Positions 15,403 to 21,690 of a DNA stretch of 21,690 bases are shown piece after piece; the stretch's first letter is position 1; the number at the start of each line of letters is the position of its first letter. This DNA is from Bacteroidales bacterium UBA1215. Lineage in GTDB: Bacteria > Bacteroidota > Bacteroidia > Bacteroidales > WCHB1-69. The translations under genes and the position numbers were made by a program. The DNA lies in NCBI GenBank assembly GCA_002309475.1, contig DBXJ01000045.1, positions 1 to 21,690 on the forward strand, given 5' to 3'. Under the pieces are notes generated by a model. That model did no database searches. It saw only the letters and a list, made by a program, of their open reading frames with translations, and was not told the origin of the DNA.

Positions 15403-16713
15403 TTATTGATGATTTTTATGAAATGCTTGCAGTCTTTTTTCCAAGTCAGGGAATTGATTTTTGTTAACCAATGAAACGCATGCTCTTAATCCTTCACGAT
15501 TGCTGTTGCAAGTGGAAAGAGATATGGCGCTTACTCCGTAATAGAGCAATTCTTCCAATAATTTGTCACCGGTAAATCCCGGATAGCCAATGGTAAAATA
15601 GAAACCATCGGAAAGAGGTTTGTCTTCGTCTTTGTCGTAAACGATGGTAAAACCGTTTTCTGTGAAAATACGTTTCATTTCGTGGGCTTTGTCGCGATAG
15701 TCAATCATGCCTTGAACCAAATTGTAGTCACCGTCGTTGCAGGCTTTCAATATGGCTGCCATAGCATATTGTGCTGAATGAGAAGTGCCGGATGTTAAGG
15801 CATATATAGTGCCATATATCATGGCGTGACCAAATGATTGTGTGTTGAAATAAGGTTGTAAATCAGGGAATTTTGCAGTAAACAAAGCATCGGAAATAAC
15901 CATAACAGACAAACGTTCTCCTGCATAGCTGAATGCTTTTGAACTGGATATCATCAAAATATATTTGTCAACATATTTTGCTACAGTAGGTTGGTAAGGA
16001 GGCATGCCCGGAGTGGAAATATCCTGACGGAAATCCATGCCGAAATAGGCTAAATCTTCTACTACCACCACATCGTATTTTTTTGCAACATCTGCAATAA
16101 TCCTTAATTCATTGTCTGTAAAGCAAACCCAGGATGGATTGTTAGGATTGGAATATACAATAGAGTGAATATTTCCTTTTGACAAATAACTTTCGAGTTT
16201 TGCTCTCAATTTTTCGCCACGATATTCATATACGTCAAAAGTTTCATATTTTGCACCGATAATACGATGTTGATTTTTTTGAACCGGAAAGCCCGGATCG
16301 ATAAACAAAGTGGTGTCTTTGGCTTTGTCCATATAGCGTAAGGTCATAAATGATGCCATACTTGCTTGCATGGAGCCGACTGTCGGTACGCAAGATGCCG
16401 GTTTTACATCTATATCTAAAAAATTCTTGCAGAATTTAGACATTTCATTCTTTAATGCAGGAATGCCGTCTATATCAGGATAAATGGAGGCGACACCTTT
16501 GTCTAAGGCGGCTTTTTGTGCATCTATGCCGATTTGTACGGCAGGAAGACCGGGAATTCCCATCTCCATTCTGACAAATTTGGTGCCGGTGGCATCTTCT
16601 ATCTCGTTGATAAGTCGTTTTACTTCACGAATAGATGCTTTGCCTATGTTTTTTAAACCACTTTCTTGTATTTTCTTGTTTACGATATCGTAATTGATCG
16701 GTGTATTGTTCAT
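15403..16713 (-). CDS. PLP-dependent class I/II aminotransferase
   Basis: Fold-type I aminotransferase of the aspartate aminotransferase superfamily, 436 residues. The cofactor-binding residues are present: NPNNPS (189-194), with the PLP-O3' asparagine; VVEDLAYFG (217-225), with the aspartate that pairs the pyridine nitrogen; SSSKAFSYAGERLS (256-269), with the Schiff-base lysine K259 and phosphate arginine R267; and R410 in LRACVS, which binds the substrate carboxylate. The start EMGIPGLPA (50-58) and Y78 are typical substrate-side elements. Which amino acid is used cannot be decided, although annotations of similar Bacteroidales proteins are often aspartate or aromatic aminotransferase. It is followed by mscS with no known functional link. 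Confidence 0.9.
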   Translation of the reverse strand: MNNTPINYDIVNKKIQESGLKNIGKASIREVKRLINEIEDATGTKFVRMEMGIPGLPAVQIGIDAQKAALDKGVASIYPDIDGIPALKNEMSKFCKNFLDIDVKPASCVPTVGSMQASMASFMTLRYMDKAKDTTLFIDPGFPVQKNQHRIIGAKYETFDVYEYRGEKLRAKLESYLSKGNIHSIVYSNPNNPSWVCFTDNELRIIADVAKKYDVVVVEDLAYFGMDFRQDISTPGMPPYQPTVAKYVDKYILMISSSKAFSYAGERLSVMVISDALFTAKFPDLQPYFNTQSFGHAMIYGTIYALTSGTSHSAQYAMAAILKACNDGDYNLVQGMIDYRDKAHEMKRIFTENGFTIVYDKDEDKPLSDGFYFTIGYPGFTGDKLLEELLYYGVSAISLSTCNSNREGLRACVSLVNKNQFPDLEKRLQAFHKNHQ

Positions 16714-16744
16714 GTGTATCTTGTTTTTATAAAAAATGAATCTG

Positions 16745-16752
16745 CAAAGGTA
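16745..16752 (-). promoter_or_regulatory. Aminotransferase-mscS -7 box TACCTTTG
   Basis: Read on the minus strand, TACCTTTG matches TAnnTTTG and lies 31 bp upstream of the aminotransferase start at 16713. No convincing -33 box is seen. The rest of the 184-bp gap between this gene and recJ is featureless AT-rich sequence. Confidence 0.5.
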
Positions 16753-16871
16753 TAATTTTTTATTTAATAAAACCTCTTTTAGCCAATAATAAAACAGAAT
16801 AGATATAGACTATTAAATTTTTTTTGTTAATATTATAATAGAATGCCTGCCAATTTCGTTGAAAAAGATTG

Positions 16872-16879
16872 TATATTTG
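16872..16879 (+). promoter_or_regulatory. recJ -7 box TATATTTG
   Basis: TATATTTG matches TAnnTTTG. Transcription would start near 16886, leaving a leader of about 12 nt before the ATG at 16898. The -33 position has no clear TTG. Confidence 0.5.
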
Positions 16880-16897
16880 CATATTTGAATTTTGACC

Positions 16898-18685
16898 ATG
16901 GAGCATAGGTGGGTATTGAATAAAACGGAGAGCCAACAAGCTGAAAGTCAGCTGTTAGCAGACGAAAGGATAGGGAATAAAATTCCTTTGCCTTTGTTAA
17001 AGATATTGCTACAAAGAGGTCTAAATTCTTATGAAAGTATCATCGACTTTTTCCGACCTGACTACAAAAAAATTCACGATCCATTTTTGATGAAGGATAT
17101 GGACCGTGCTGTGGAAAGAGTGGAAAAAGCGATTGCAGACAAGGAAAAGATACTCATTTTCGGTGATTACGATGTTGACGGCACTTCCGCTGTGGCTTTG
17201 ATGTATTCCTTTTTGCGAAAAGATGTGGAGCAAATGGAATATTATGTTCCCGATAGATACGAAGAGGGCTACGGCATTTCGGTGCAATCGGTGGAATATG
17301 CCCGCCAAAAACAGTTTACATTGATGATAGTGTTGGATTGCGGTATCAAATGTCATCAAGAAATAGATTTAGCCAATCAATATGGTATAGACGTTATTGT
17401 TTGCGATCACCATTTGCCGGATGAAACCCTTCCTAATGCTTATGCTGTTTTAGATCCTAAACGTGTTGACTGCGAATATCCGTTCAAAGAATTGACAGGT
17501 TGTGGAGTCGGTTTTAAACTCATACAGGCCATTTCACAACGAAGAGGTGTCGATATGGAATCTTTGTTGTTGCAATATTTTGATTTGTTGGCTATCAGCA
17601 TTGCTTCCGATGTGGTTCCGATAGTAGGGGAAAATAGAATTTTGGCATACTATGGTCTGCGACTCATCAATTTACGTCCTCGTCAAGGAATAGAATCTTT
17701 GCTGGCATACGGCAAATTTGTCAGAAATCCTCAACTAAATCTTTCCTCTGACAAAAAAATCCGTACCATTTTCAATAAAGAAGTAACTATCAATGATTTG
17801 GTGTTTTGTGTAGGACCGCGTATCAATGCTGCCGGCAGAATGGATACAGGAAGAAATTCGGTACATTTGTTGATTAGCGATAAAGAAGAAAAAACCAAGC
17901 AGCTGGGAGAAAATGTAGAAGAAAAAAACAACGAAAGGCGGGAATTAGATATGCAAATTACCAAAGAAGCCATCGAGATATTTGAGCCTATGGCAAAAAA
18001 CAGGCGTTCGATTGTTGTTTTTGATCCCTCATGGAGCAAAGGCGTGGTCGGCATTGTCGCTTCTCGTTTGGTAGAACATTTCTATCGTCCGGCTATCGTG
18101 TTAACTTGTTCCAATGATTTGGTCACCGGTTCGGCTCGTTCAGTGCGTGATTTCGACTTATACGAAGCCTTGTGCAAATGCAGTCATTTGTTAGAACATT
18201 TCGGCGGACATACCTTTGCAGCCGGCTTGTCGTTGAAAAGGGAAAATTTGGAAAAATTTACGGAGCAATTTGAACAAGTGGTGGCATCTTCCATTAGCCA
18301 AAAGTCAATCATGCCGACTATGGACATTGACCAAGAGATAGACATTGCCGATATTACCAATCAATTTTACGATATTTTGAAACTGATGGCACCTTTCGGT
18401 CCGCAAAATATGAATCCGACTTTTATGACTAAAGGGGTAGTGGCATTGAATACAAAAATTGTCGGTGGCAAGCACTTGAAAATGTCCATCCTGCAAATGT
18501 CAAAAAGAAGTTTTCCTATAGAAGCGGTGGCATTCGGCTTTGGTGACGATTATGAAAGAATTGCCAAAGGAGACAGTTTCAATATTTGTTACCATGTGTC
18601 CATGAACGAATGGCATGGTAAAACTTCCTTGCAATTGATTATCAAAGATATTAAATTTGATTTTAAACCCTTTGACGAGGTATAG
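16898..18685 (+). CDS. recJ: Single-stranded-DNA-specific exonuclease RecJ
   Basis: 5'-to-3' single-strand DNA exonuclease of the DHH phosphoesterase family, acting in RecF-pathway recombination, mismatch and base-excision repair. The 595-residue length is normal. Catalytic metal motifs are FGDYDVDGTSA (88-98), VLDCGIK (145-151) and VCDHH (168-172). GCGVGFKLIQ (201-210), the DHHA1 RNA/DNA-binding domain with HFGGHTFAAGLSL, and a C-terminal OB-like domain ending in FDFKPFDEV complete the protein. I start at ATG 16898 rather than the TTG at 16892, which is only 6 nt into the predicted transcript. The 3' end overlaps the 3' end of the opposing aroQ by 23 bp. Confidence 0.96.
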   Translation: MEHRWVLNKTESQQAESQLLADERIGNKIPLPLLKILLQRGLNSYESIIDFFRPDYKKIHDPFLMKDMDRAVERVEKAIADKEKILIFGDYDVDGTSAVALMYSFLRKDVEQMEYYVPDRYEEGYGISVQSVEYARQKQFTLMIVLDCGIKCHQEIDLANQYGIDVIVCDHHLPDETLPNAYAVLDPKRVDCEYPFKELTGCGVGFKLIQAISQRRGVDMESLLLQYFDLLAISIASDVVPIVGENRILAYYGLRLINLRPRQGIESLLAYGKFVRNPQLNLSSDKKIRTIFNKEVTINDLVFCVGPRINAAGRMDTGRNSVHLLISDKEEKTKQLGENVEEKNNERRELDMQITKEAIEIFEPMAKNRRSIVVFDPSWSKGVVGIVASRLVEHFYRPAIVLTCSNDLVTGSARSVRDFDLYEALCKCSHLLEHFGGHTFAAGLSLKRENLEKFTEQFEQVVASSISQKSIMPTMDIDQEIDIADITNQFYDILKLMAPFGPQNMNPTFMTKGVVALNTKIVGGKHLKMSILQMSKRSFPIEAVAFGFGDDYERIAKGDSFNICYHVSMNEWHGKTSLQLIIKDIKFDFKPFDEV

Positions 18686-19103
18686 ATAATATATGTTCTA
18701 TCGCCAAACGATAGACATCTAATCCCAATCCTGCAATACAACCTTTGACACAAGATGACAAATAGGAATGTTGTCGGTAGTTTTCGCGTGCAAAAATATT
18801 GGAAATATGTACTTCAATAAAAATATTGTTGACACTTCTAATGGCATCTGCAATGGCCAATGAGGTGTGAGTAAATGCTCCCGCATTGATAATAACCGCA
18901 TTGTAGGATTCGCTTTGCTGGATTTTGTCTATGATTTCTTGTTCGGAATTGGATTGGAAAAAGTCAATGTCGGCTTGTTGCTCATAAGCGGATTTAAGTT
19001 GCGAAAGATAATCATCAAAAGAGCAGTTGCCGTAAATATGTTGCTCTCTCTTTCCTTGTAAATTTAAATTTACTCCGTTGATAATCAGTATTTTATTCTT
19101 CAT
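18663..19103 (-). CDS. aroQ: Type II 3-dehydroquinate dehydratase
   Basis: Third step of the shikimate pathway: dehydrates 3-dehydroquinate to 3-dehydroshikimate; usually a dodecamer. The 146-residue protein keeps the type II active-site set: R19 and Y24 in the GKREQHIYG lid loop, N73 and H79 in NAGAFTHTS (73-81), E97 and H99 in IEVHISN (96-102), and R110. The usual NPGA and NGPNLNLLG motifs read NAGA and NGVNLNLQG, mild variants. Its start overlaps the divIC stop by 11 bp, so it is translated from the divIC transcript. Its 3' end is antisense to the recJ end. No terminator with a T-run follows. Confidence 0.95.
   Translation of the reverse strand: MKNKILIINGVNLNLQGKREQHIYGNCSFDDYLSQLKSAYEQQADIDFFQSNSEQEIIDKIQQSESYNAVIINAGAFTHTSLAIADAIRSVNNIFIEVHISNIFARENYRQHSYLSSCVKGCIAGLGLDVYRLAIEHILSIPRQRV
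18697..18715. terminator. Possible recJ 3' hairpin inside aroQ coding sequence
   Basis: A perfect 7-bp inverted repeat (TCTATCG at 18697-18703 and CGATAGA at 18709-18715) with loop CCAAA begins 11 bp after the recJ stop. It lies inside the aroQ coding region. It lacks a T-run, so it may stabilise the mRNA end or be a coincidence of aroQ codons. Confidence 0.25.
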
Positions 19104-19395
19104 CTGTTGTTTGGTAGTTTACACGGAAAACGTCTTCGTTGTCTTTTTTCAGAAACAGGTGGGTGCGGATAAATTCCTCTTCATCGGTTTGATGTTCTGA
19201 AAACAAACGATTGTTTTGCTCTTCTAAAGTGGCAATAATGCGTTTTTGATTTTCCAATTCTTTTTTTAGCAGTTTAATTTCCTTGTCCACTTGTCGTCTG
19301 TGAATGATTCCGCCTTCGGCAAATACTAAATAAACCGCCAAACATACAATGAGTATCAGCCACCGATATTTTTTCAAAAATTCTATTAGTTTCAT
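19093..19395 (-). CDS. divIC: FtsB/DivIC-family cell division protein
   Basis: Small bitopic membrane protein of the divisome, bridging FtsL/FtsQ-type partners at the septum. The 100-residue protein has a short basic cytoplasmic start (MKLIEFLKKYR), one membrane span at about 12-26, and then a charged coiled coil (about 33-66). A short acidic C-terminal region with FIRTHLFLKKDNEDVFRV follows, where family members typically read ARExxxxxxPGE. I start at 19395 because a frame extended to 19422 would cover the -7 box at 19412-19419. It is the first gene of a two-gene operon with aroQ, overlapping by 11 bp. Confidence 0.85.
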   Translation of the reverse strand: MKLIEFLKKYRWLILIVCLAVYLVFAEGGIIHRRQVDKEIKLLKKELENQKRIIATLEEQNNRLFSEHQTDEEEFIRTHLFLKKDNEDVFRVNYQTTDEE

Positions 19396-19411
19396 AATTC
19401 CAAATAATTTG

Positions 19412-19438
19412 CAAAGATACAAAAAATAGGTAAAACAA
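19412..19438 (-). promoter_or_regulatory. divIC-aroQ promoter, -7 box TATCTTTG
   Basis: Read on the minus strand, TATCTTTG lies at 19419-19412, 16 bp upstream of the divIC ATG. A TTG at 19438-19436 could be the -33 box, but 16 bp is a short spacing. The predicted leader is only a few bases. Confidence 0.5.
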
Positions 19439-19570
19439 TTGTGCTACAAGTAAAGAAATAAGAAAAAATATGCAAAATTTGATAATAATTGCAGGGTGCT
19501 TATAAATCAAATACTTATAGACAGACAATTGACTAAAATTATCAGGGGAAGAAAAAAAATATATAAATGT

Positions 19571-19601
19571 TTTGTTATTATAATAAAAAATTGTATCTTT
19601 G
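19571..19601 (+). promoter_or_regulatory. tRNA promoter, TTTG-N19-TATCTTTG
   Basis: TTTG at 19571-19574 and TATCTTTG at 19594-19601 with a 19-bp spacer form one of the best promoter matches in the window. The start near 19608 gives a 5' leader of about 22 nt before the tRNA. Confidence 0.8.
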
Positions 19602-19629
19602 CATTCTCAAATAACAAGCGATTTGAGTG

Positions 19630-19706
19630 GGTCCCTTAGCTCAGCTGGTTAGAGCATCTGACTCATAATCAGAGGGTCCTTGGTTCGAGCCCAAGAGGGA
19701 CCACCA
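19630..19706 (+). tRNA. tRNA with CAT anticodon (elongator Met or Ile2)
   Basis: Complete 77-nt cloverleaf with encoded CCA (19704-19706). The acceptor arm pairs GGTCCCT (19630-19636) with AGGGACC (19696-19702). The D stem is GCTC/GAGC, the anticodon stem TCTGA/TCAGA with loop CTCATAA (anticodon CAT, 19664-19666), and the T arm CTTGG/CCAAG with TTCGAGC. It is not the initiator: position 1-72 is a G-C pair and the anticodon stem lacks the three G-C pairs. C4-G69 and C5-G68 are features reported to guide TilS in E. coli tRNA-Ile2, and they tip the choice toward lysidine-modified tRNA-Ile. Elongator tRNA-Met remains possible. Confidence 0.95.
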
Positions 19707-19736
19707 AAAAAAGGCGACGCAGTTCGCCTTTTTTTT
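19707..19736 (+). terminator. Intrinsic terminator directly after the tRNA
   Basis: Stem GGCGA/TCGCC (19713-19717 and 19724-19728), extended by A-T pairs, is followed by a T-run (19729-19736). It begins immediately after the CCA end, so the tRNA 3' trailer is very short and glnS needs its own promoter. Confidence 0.85.
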
Positions 19737-19770
19737 ATGGAAAAAAGATTCATTTTTGCTAAAAAAATGT

Positions 19771-19778
19771 TATTTTTG
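19771..19778 (+). promoter_or_regulatory. glnS -7 box TATTTTTG
   Basis: TATTTTTG matches TAnnTTTG, 32 bp upstream of the glnS ATG. A correctly spaced TTTG is not present, though the region is T-rich. Confidence 0.5.
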
Positions 19779-19810
19779 CAAGTTAAAATTCATTAAAAAA
19801 ATAAAAGGCG

Positions 19811-21493
19811 ATGGAAGAGAAAAAGGAAGAACAAAGTGAGAAAATGTTGAACTTCGTTGAGGCTATTGTAGAGTCAGACATAGCAGAAGGCAAGTGTAAA
19901 AACGGTATTTATACACGATTTCCTCCGGAACCTAACGGTTATTTGCATATCGGTCATGCAAAATCGATTTGCTTAAATTTCGGCATTGCTAAAAAATATG
20001 GCGGAAAAACCAATATCCGCTTCGATGATACCAATCCGGTAAAAGAAGATGTGGAATATGTAGATTCCATCAAAGAAGATGTAAAATGGCTCGGCTTTGA
20101 ATGGAACGAAGAGCATTATGCATCGGATTATTTTGAACAATTATACCAATGGGCTATCGATTTGATTAAACAGGGAAAAGCCTATGTGGACAATAGTTCA
20201 CAAGAAGAAATCAGCAAAAACAGAGGTGTGCCGACAGCTCCGGGCATAGAAAGTCCGTATAGAAATCGTAGCGTGGAAGAAAATCTGGATTTATTCCAAC
20301 GTATGCGTGCAGGAGAATTTCCTGACGGATATTGTGTTTTGCGGGCAAAAATAGATATGGCATCACCCAATATGCACATGCGTGACCCTATCATGTATAG
20401 AATTCTGCATGCCACCCACCACCGCACCGGCGACAAATGGTGTATTTATCCTATGTACGACTATGCCCACGGACAAAGCGATTCCATTGAAGGCATTACA
20501 CACTCTATTTGTACTTTGGAATTTGAAGTACACAGACCTTTGTATGACTGGTTTTGCGAAAATTTGCACATCCACCATCCGCAACAAGTGGAATTTGCCC
20601 GCTTGAATGTCAATTATACCGTGATGAGCAAACGTAAATTGCTGCAATTGGTAAAAGAAGGCTATGTCTCCTCTTGGGATGACCCTCGTATGCCGACTAT
20701 TTGCGGTTTTAGAAGACGCGGCTACACGCCGGCATCTATCCGCAATTTTGCAGAAACCATCGGTGTGGCAAAAAGAGAAAATGTAATCGACATCTCCTTG
20801 CTGGAATTTTGTGTAAGGGAAGATTTGAATAAGCATGCCTTGAGAACCATGGCAGTGTTGAATCCGGTGAAATTGGTGATAGACAACTATCCAGAAGGAC
20901 AAGTGGAAATGATGGACGCTGTCAACAATCCCGAAGATGCTTCCGCCGGTACCAGAAAAGTGCCTTTCAGCAAGTATCTGTGGATAGAAAGAGATGATTT
21001 TATGGAAAATCCTCCTAAAAAATTCTTCCGCTTAGCCATCGGACAAGAGGTGAGATTGAAGTATGCCTATATTATTCGTTGCGATAGTATTGAAAAAGAT
21101 GAGCAAGGAGAAGTAAAACTTATCCATTGCACCTATTTCCCTGAAACCCGCAGCGGTTCCGCCGAAAGCAATCGTAAGGTGAAAGGTACTATTCATTGGC
21201 TGAGTGTTGACCATTGCCAAACGGCAGAAGTGCGTTTGTTTGATAGATTGTTCTCTGTTCCGGAACCCGATAATGTGGAAGAAGGACATACATTTTTGGA
21301 AAATTTGAATCCCGATTCCTTAAAAGTGGTTTCCGCTTACGTAGAACCGGCATTTATCGATACCAACTATTTAGCCAAATACCAATTTGAAAGAATAGGC
21401 TATTTTTGTATAGATAAGGATTCTACTCCGGAAAAATTAGTCTTTAATAGAACAGTCACGCTTAAGGATTCTTGGGCAAAGATGCAAAAATAA
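19811..21493 (+). CDS. glnS: Glutaminyl-tRNA synthetase
   Basis: Class I aminoacyl-tRNA synthetase that charges tRNA-Gln directly with glutamine. The 560-residue protein has the catalytic Rossmann fold with PPEPNGYLHIGHAKS (38-52, HIGH at 46-49), FDDTNP (71-76), the KMSKS loop as VMSKRK (271-276), and the C-terminal anticodon-binding beta barrels with KVPFSKYLWIERDDF and the late SLKVVSAYVEP. FDDTNP and the beta-barrel C-terminus mark it as GlnRS rather than bacterial GluRS, whose C-terminal domain is helical. Its presence means this organism need not rely only on the GatCAB amidation route for Gln-tRNA. It is monocistronic as far as visible, with only an imperfect hairpin downstream. Confidence 0.97.
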   Translation: MEEKKEEQSEKMLNFVEAIVESDIAEGKCKNGIYTRFPPEPNGYLHIGHAKSICLNFGIAKKYGGKTNIRFDDTNPVKEDVEYVDSIKEDVKWLGFEWNEEHYASDYFEQLYQWAIDLIKQGKAYVDNSSQEEISKNRGVPTAPGIESPYRNRSVEENLDLFQRMRAGEFPDGYCVLRAKIDMASPNMHMRDPIMYRILHATHHRTGDKWCIYPMYDYAHGQSDSIEGITHSICTLEFEVHRPLYDWFCENLHIHHPQQVEFARLNVNYTVMSKRKLLQLVKEGYVSSWDDPRMPTICGFRRRGYTPASIRNFAETIGVAKRENVIDISLLEFCVREDLNKHALRTMAVLNPVKLVIDNYPEGQVEMMDAVNNPEDASAGTRKVPFSKYLWIERDDFMENPPKKFFRLAIGQEVRLKYAYIIRCDSIEKDEQGEVKLIHCTYFPETRSGSAESNRKVKGTIHWLSVDHCQTAEVRLFDRLFSVPEPDNVEEGHTFLENLNPDSLKVVSAYVEPAFIDTNYLAKYQFERIGYFCIDKDSTPEKLVFNRTVTLKDSWAKMQK

Positions 21494-21610
21494 AGTAGAA
21501 AATAAGTCCATAGGCGGTGAGGGCGGCTCTAAAGGTAGCCTCAGCTGTCTGCAACTGCAAATGGATGACAAGTGATAAATTTTGAGGTTACCATATTATT
21601 AATATAAGCA
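21494..21610. other. GC-rich intergenic patch after glnS with an imperfect hairpin
   Basis: Positions 21512-21557 are 28/46 G+C, richer than the surrounding AT-rich DNA. An imperfect hairpin spans 21518-21543: TGAGG pairs with CCTCA, then a bulge and mismatch, with loop CTAAA. No T-run follows, so it is at best a weak glnS terminator. A short frame, +1 relative to glnS, ends at 21575 and reads GGEGGSKGSLSCLQLQ in its middle. This could be a remnant of an interspersed repeat or chance. Confidence 0.3.
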
Positions 21611-21690
21611 TTAGCTATTATTCGCGTTCAAATCAAAAGCGTCGGAAACTGATGATTTAGAATTATCGGATAATATATTCACGGAAGCGT
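21611..21690 (-). CDS. Possible C-terminal end of a minus-strand gene cut by the window edge
   Basis: Read on the minus strand, an open frame enters from the right edge and ends at a TAA (21613-21611) after 25 complete codons. The peptide is serine-, asparagine- and aspartate-rich (middle part SDNSKSSVSDAFDLN), like a flexible protein tail. It would converge with glnS. With so little sequence I cannot identify a family, and an open frame of this length can occur by chance. Confidence 0.25.
   Translation of the reverse strand, partial: ASVNILSDNSKSSVSDAFDLNANNS

Noticed and set aside
20363..20902. 179-codon minus-strand frame opposite glnS
   Set aside because: It is antisense to conserved GlnRS catalytic segments, with no recognisable motif and no promoter of its own.
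21489..21575. Frameshifted C-terminal extension of GlnRS
   Set aside because: The in-frame protein already ends at a normal GlnRS terminus, and the +1 frame tail does not look like any GlnRS domain.
1..21690. CRISPR array, insertion sequence, phage or toxin-antitoxin module
   Set aside because: No regularly spaced direct repeats, transposase or integrase motifs, or paired small toxin/antitoxin genes were seen; the genes are core functions in compact operons.

Overview
The window is a stretch of AT-rich chromosome from a member of the Bacteroidota, most likely the order Bacteroidales. Three things point there. A PorP/PorK pair from the type IX secretion and gliding machinery is present. Promoters repeatedly match the Bacteroidota sigma-ABfr pattern, a -7 box TAnnTTTG with TTTG or TTG upstream. 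The gene neighbourhood and protein variants also fit, including a ThrRS-like domain fused to a nucleoside kinase, the short form of AnmK and two-domain bL25. Almost everything here is core housekeeping DNA. I see no transposase, integrase, phage gene, CRISPR array or obvious defence system.

Layout, left to right. Positions 1-201 hold no convincing gene, but they carry three small hairpins with matching loops and different stems, probably an interspersed repeat. A membrane-anchored polysaccharide deacetylase (minus) and serS (plus) diverge from interleaved promoters at 872-916. serS and rplY (minus) converge on a shared bidirectional terminator. Next comes a three-gene ABC importer operon (substrate-binding lipoprotein, FecCD permease, ATPase) for iron-siderophore, haem or cobalamin, joined by TGATG stop/start overlaps. 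A porP-porK unit follows and ends in a strong terminator without porL, porM or porN.

The second half starts with a tightly packed five-gene run: murF, anmK, murB, a TGS/ThrRS-like nucleoside kinase and a SpoU-family rRNA/tRNA methyltransferase. It combines de novo peptidoglycan precursor synthesis (MurB, MurF) with recycling of anhydro-MurNAc (AnmK). A second bidirectional terminator separates it from a minus-strand aminotransferase-mscS pair. recJ (plus) then converges with a divIC-aroQ operon (minus), and the ends of recJ and aroQ overlap by 23 bp. A CAT-anticodon tRNA gene with its own promoter and terminator follows, then glnS. The last 200 bp hold a GC-rich patch and possibly the end of a further minus-strand gene.

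The points most worth a second look are the orphan porP-porK pair, the serS/deacetylase interleaved promoters, the degenerate ThrRS-editing-like domain in the nucleoside kinase, the ambiguous identity of the CAT tRNA, and the covarying hairpins at the left edge. I did not find a clearly new biological system here.
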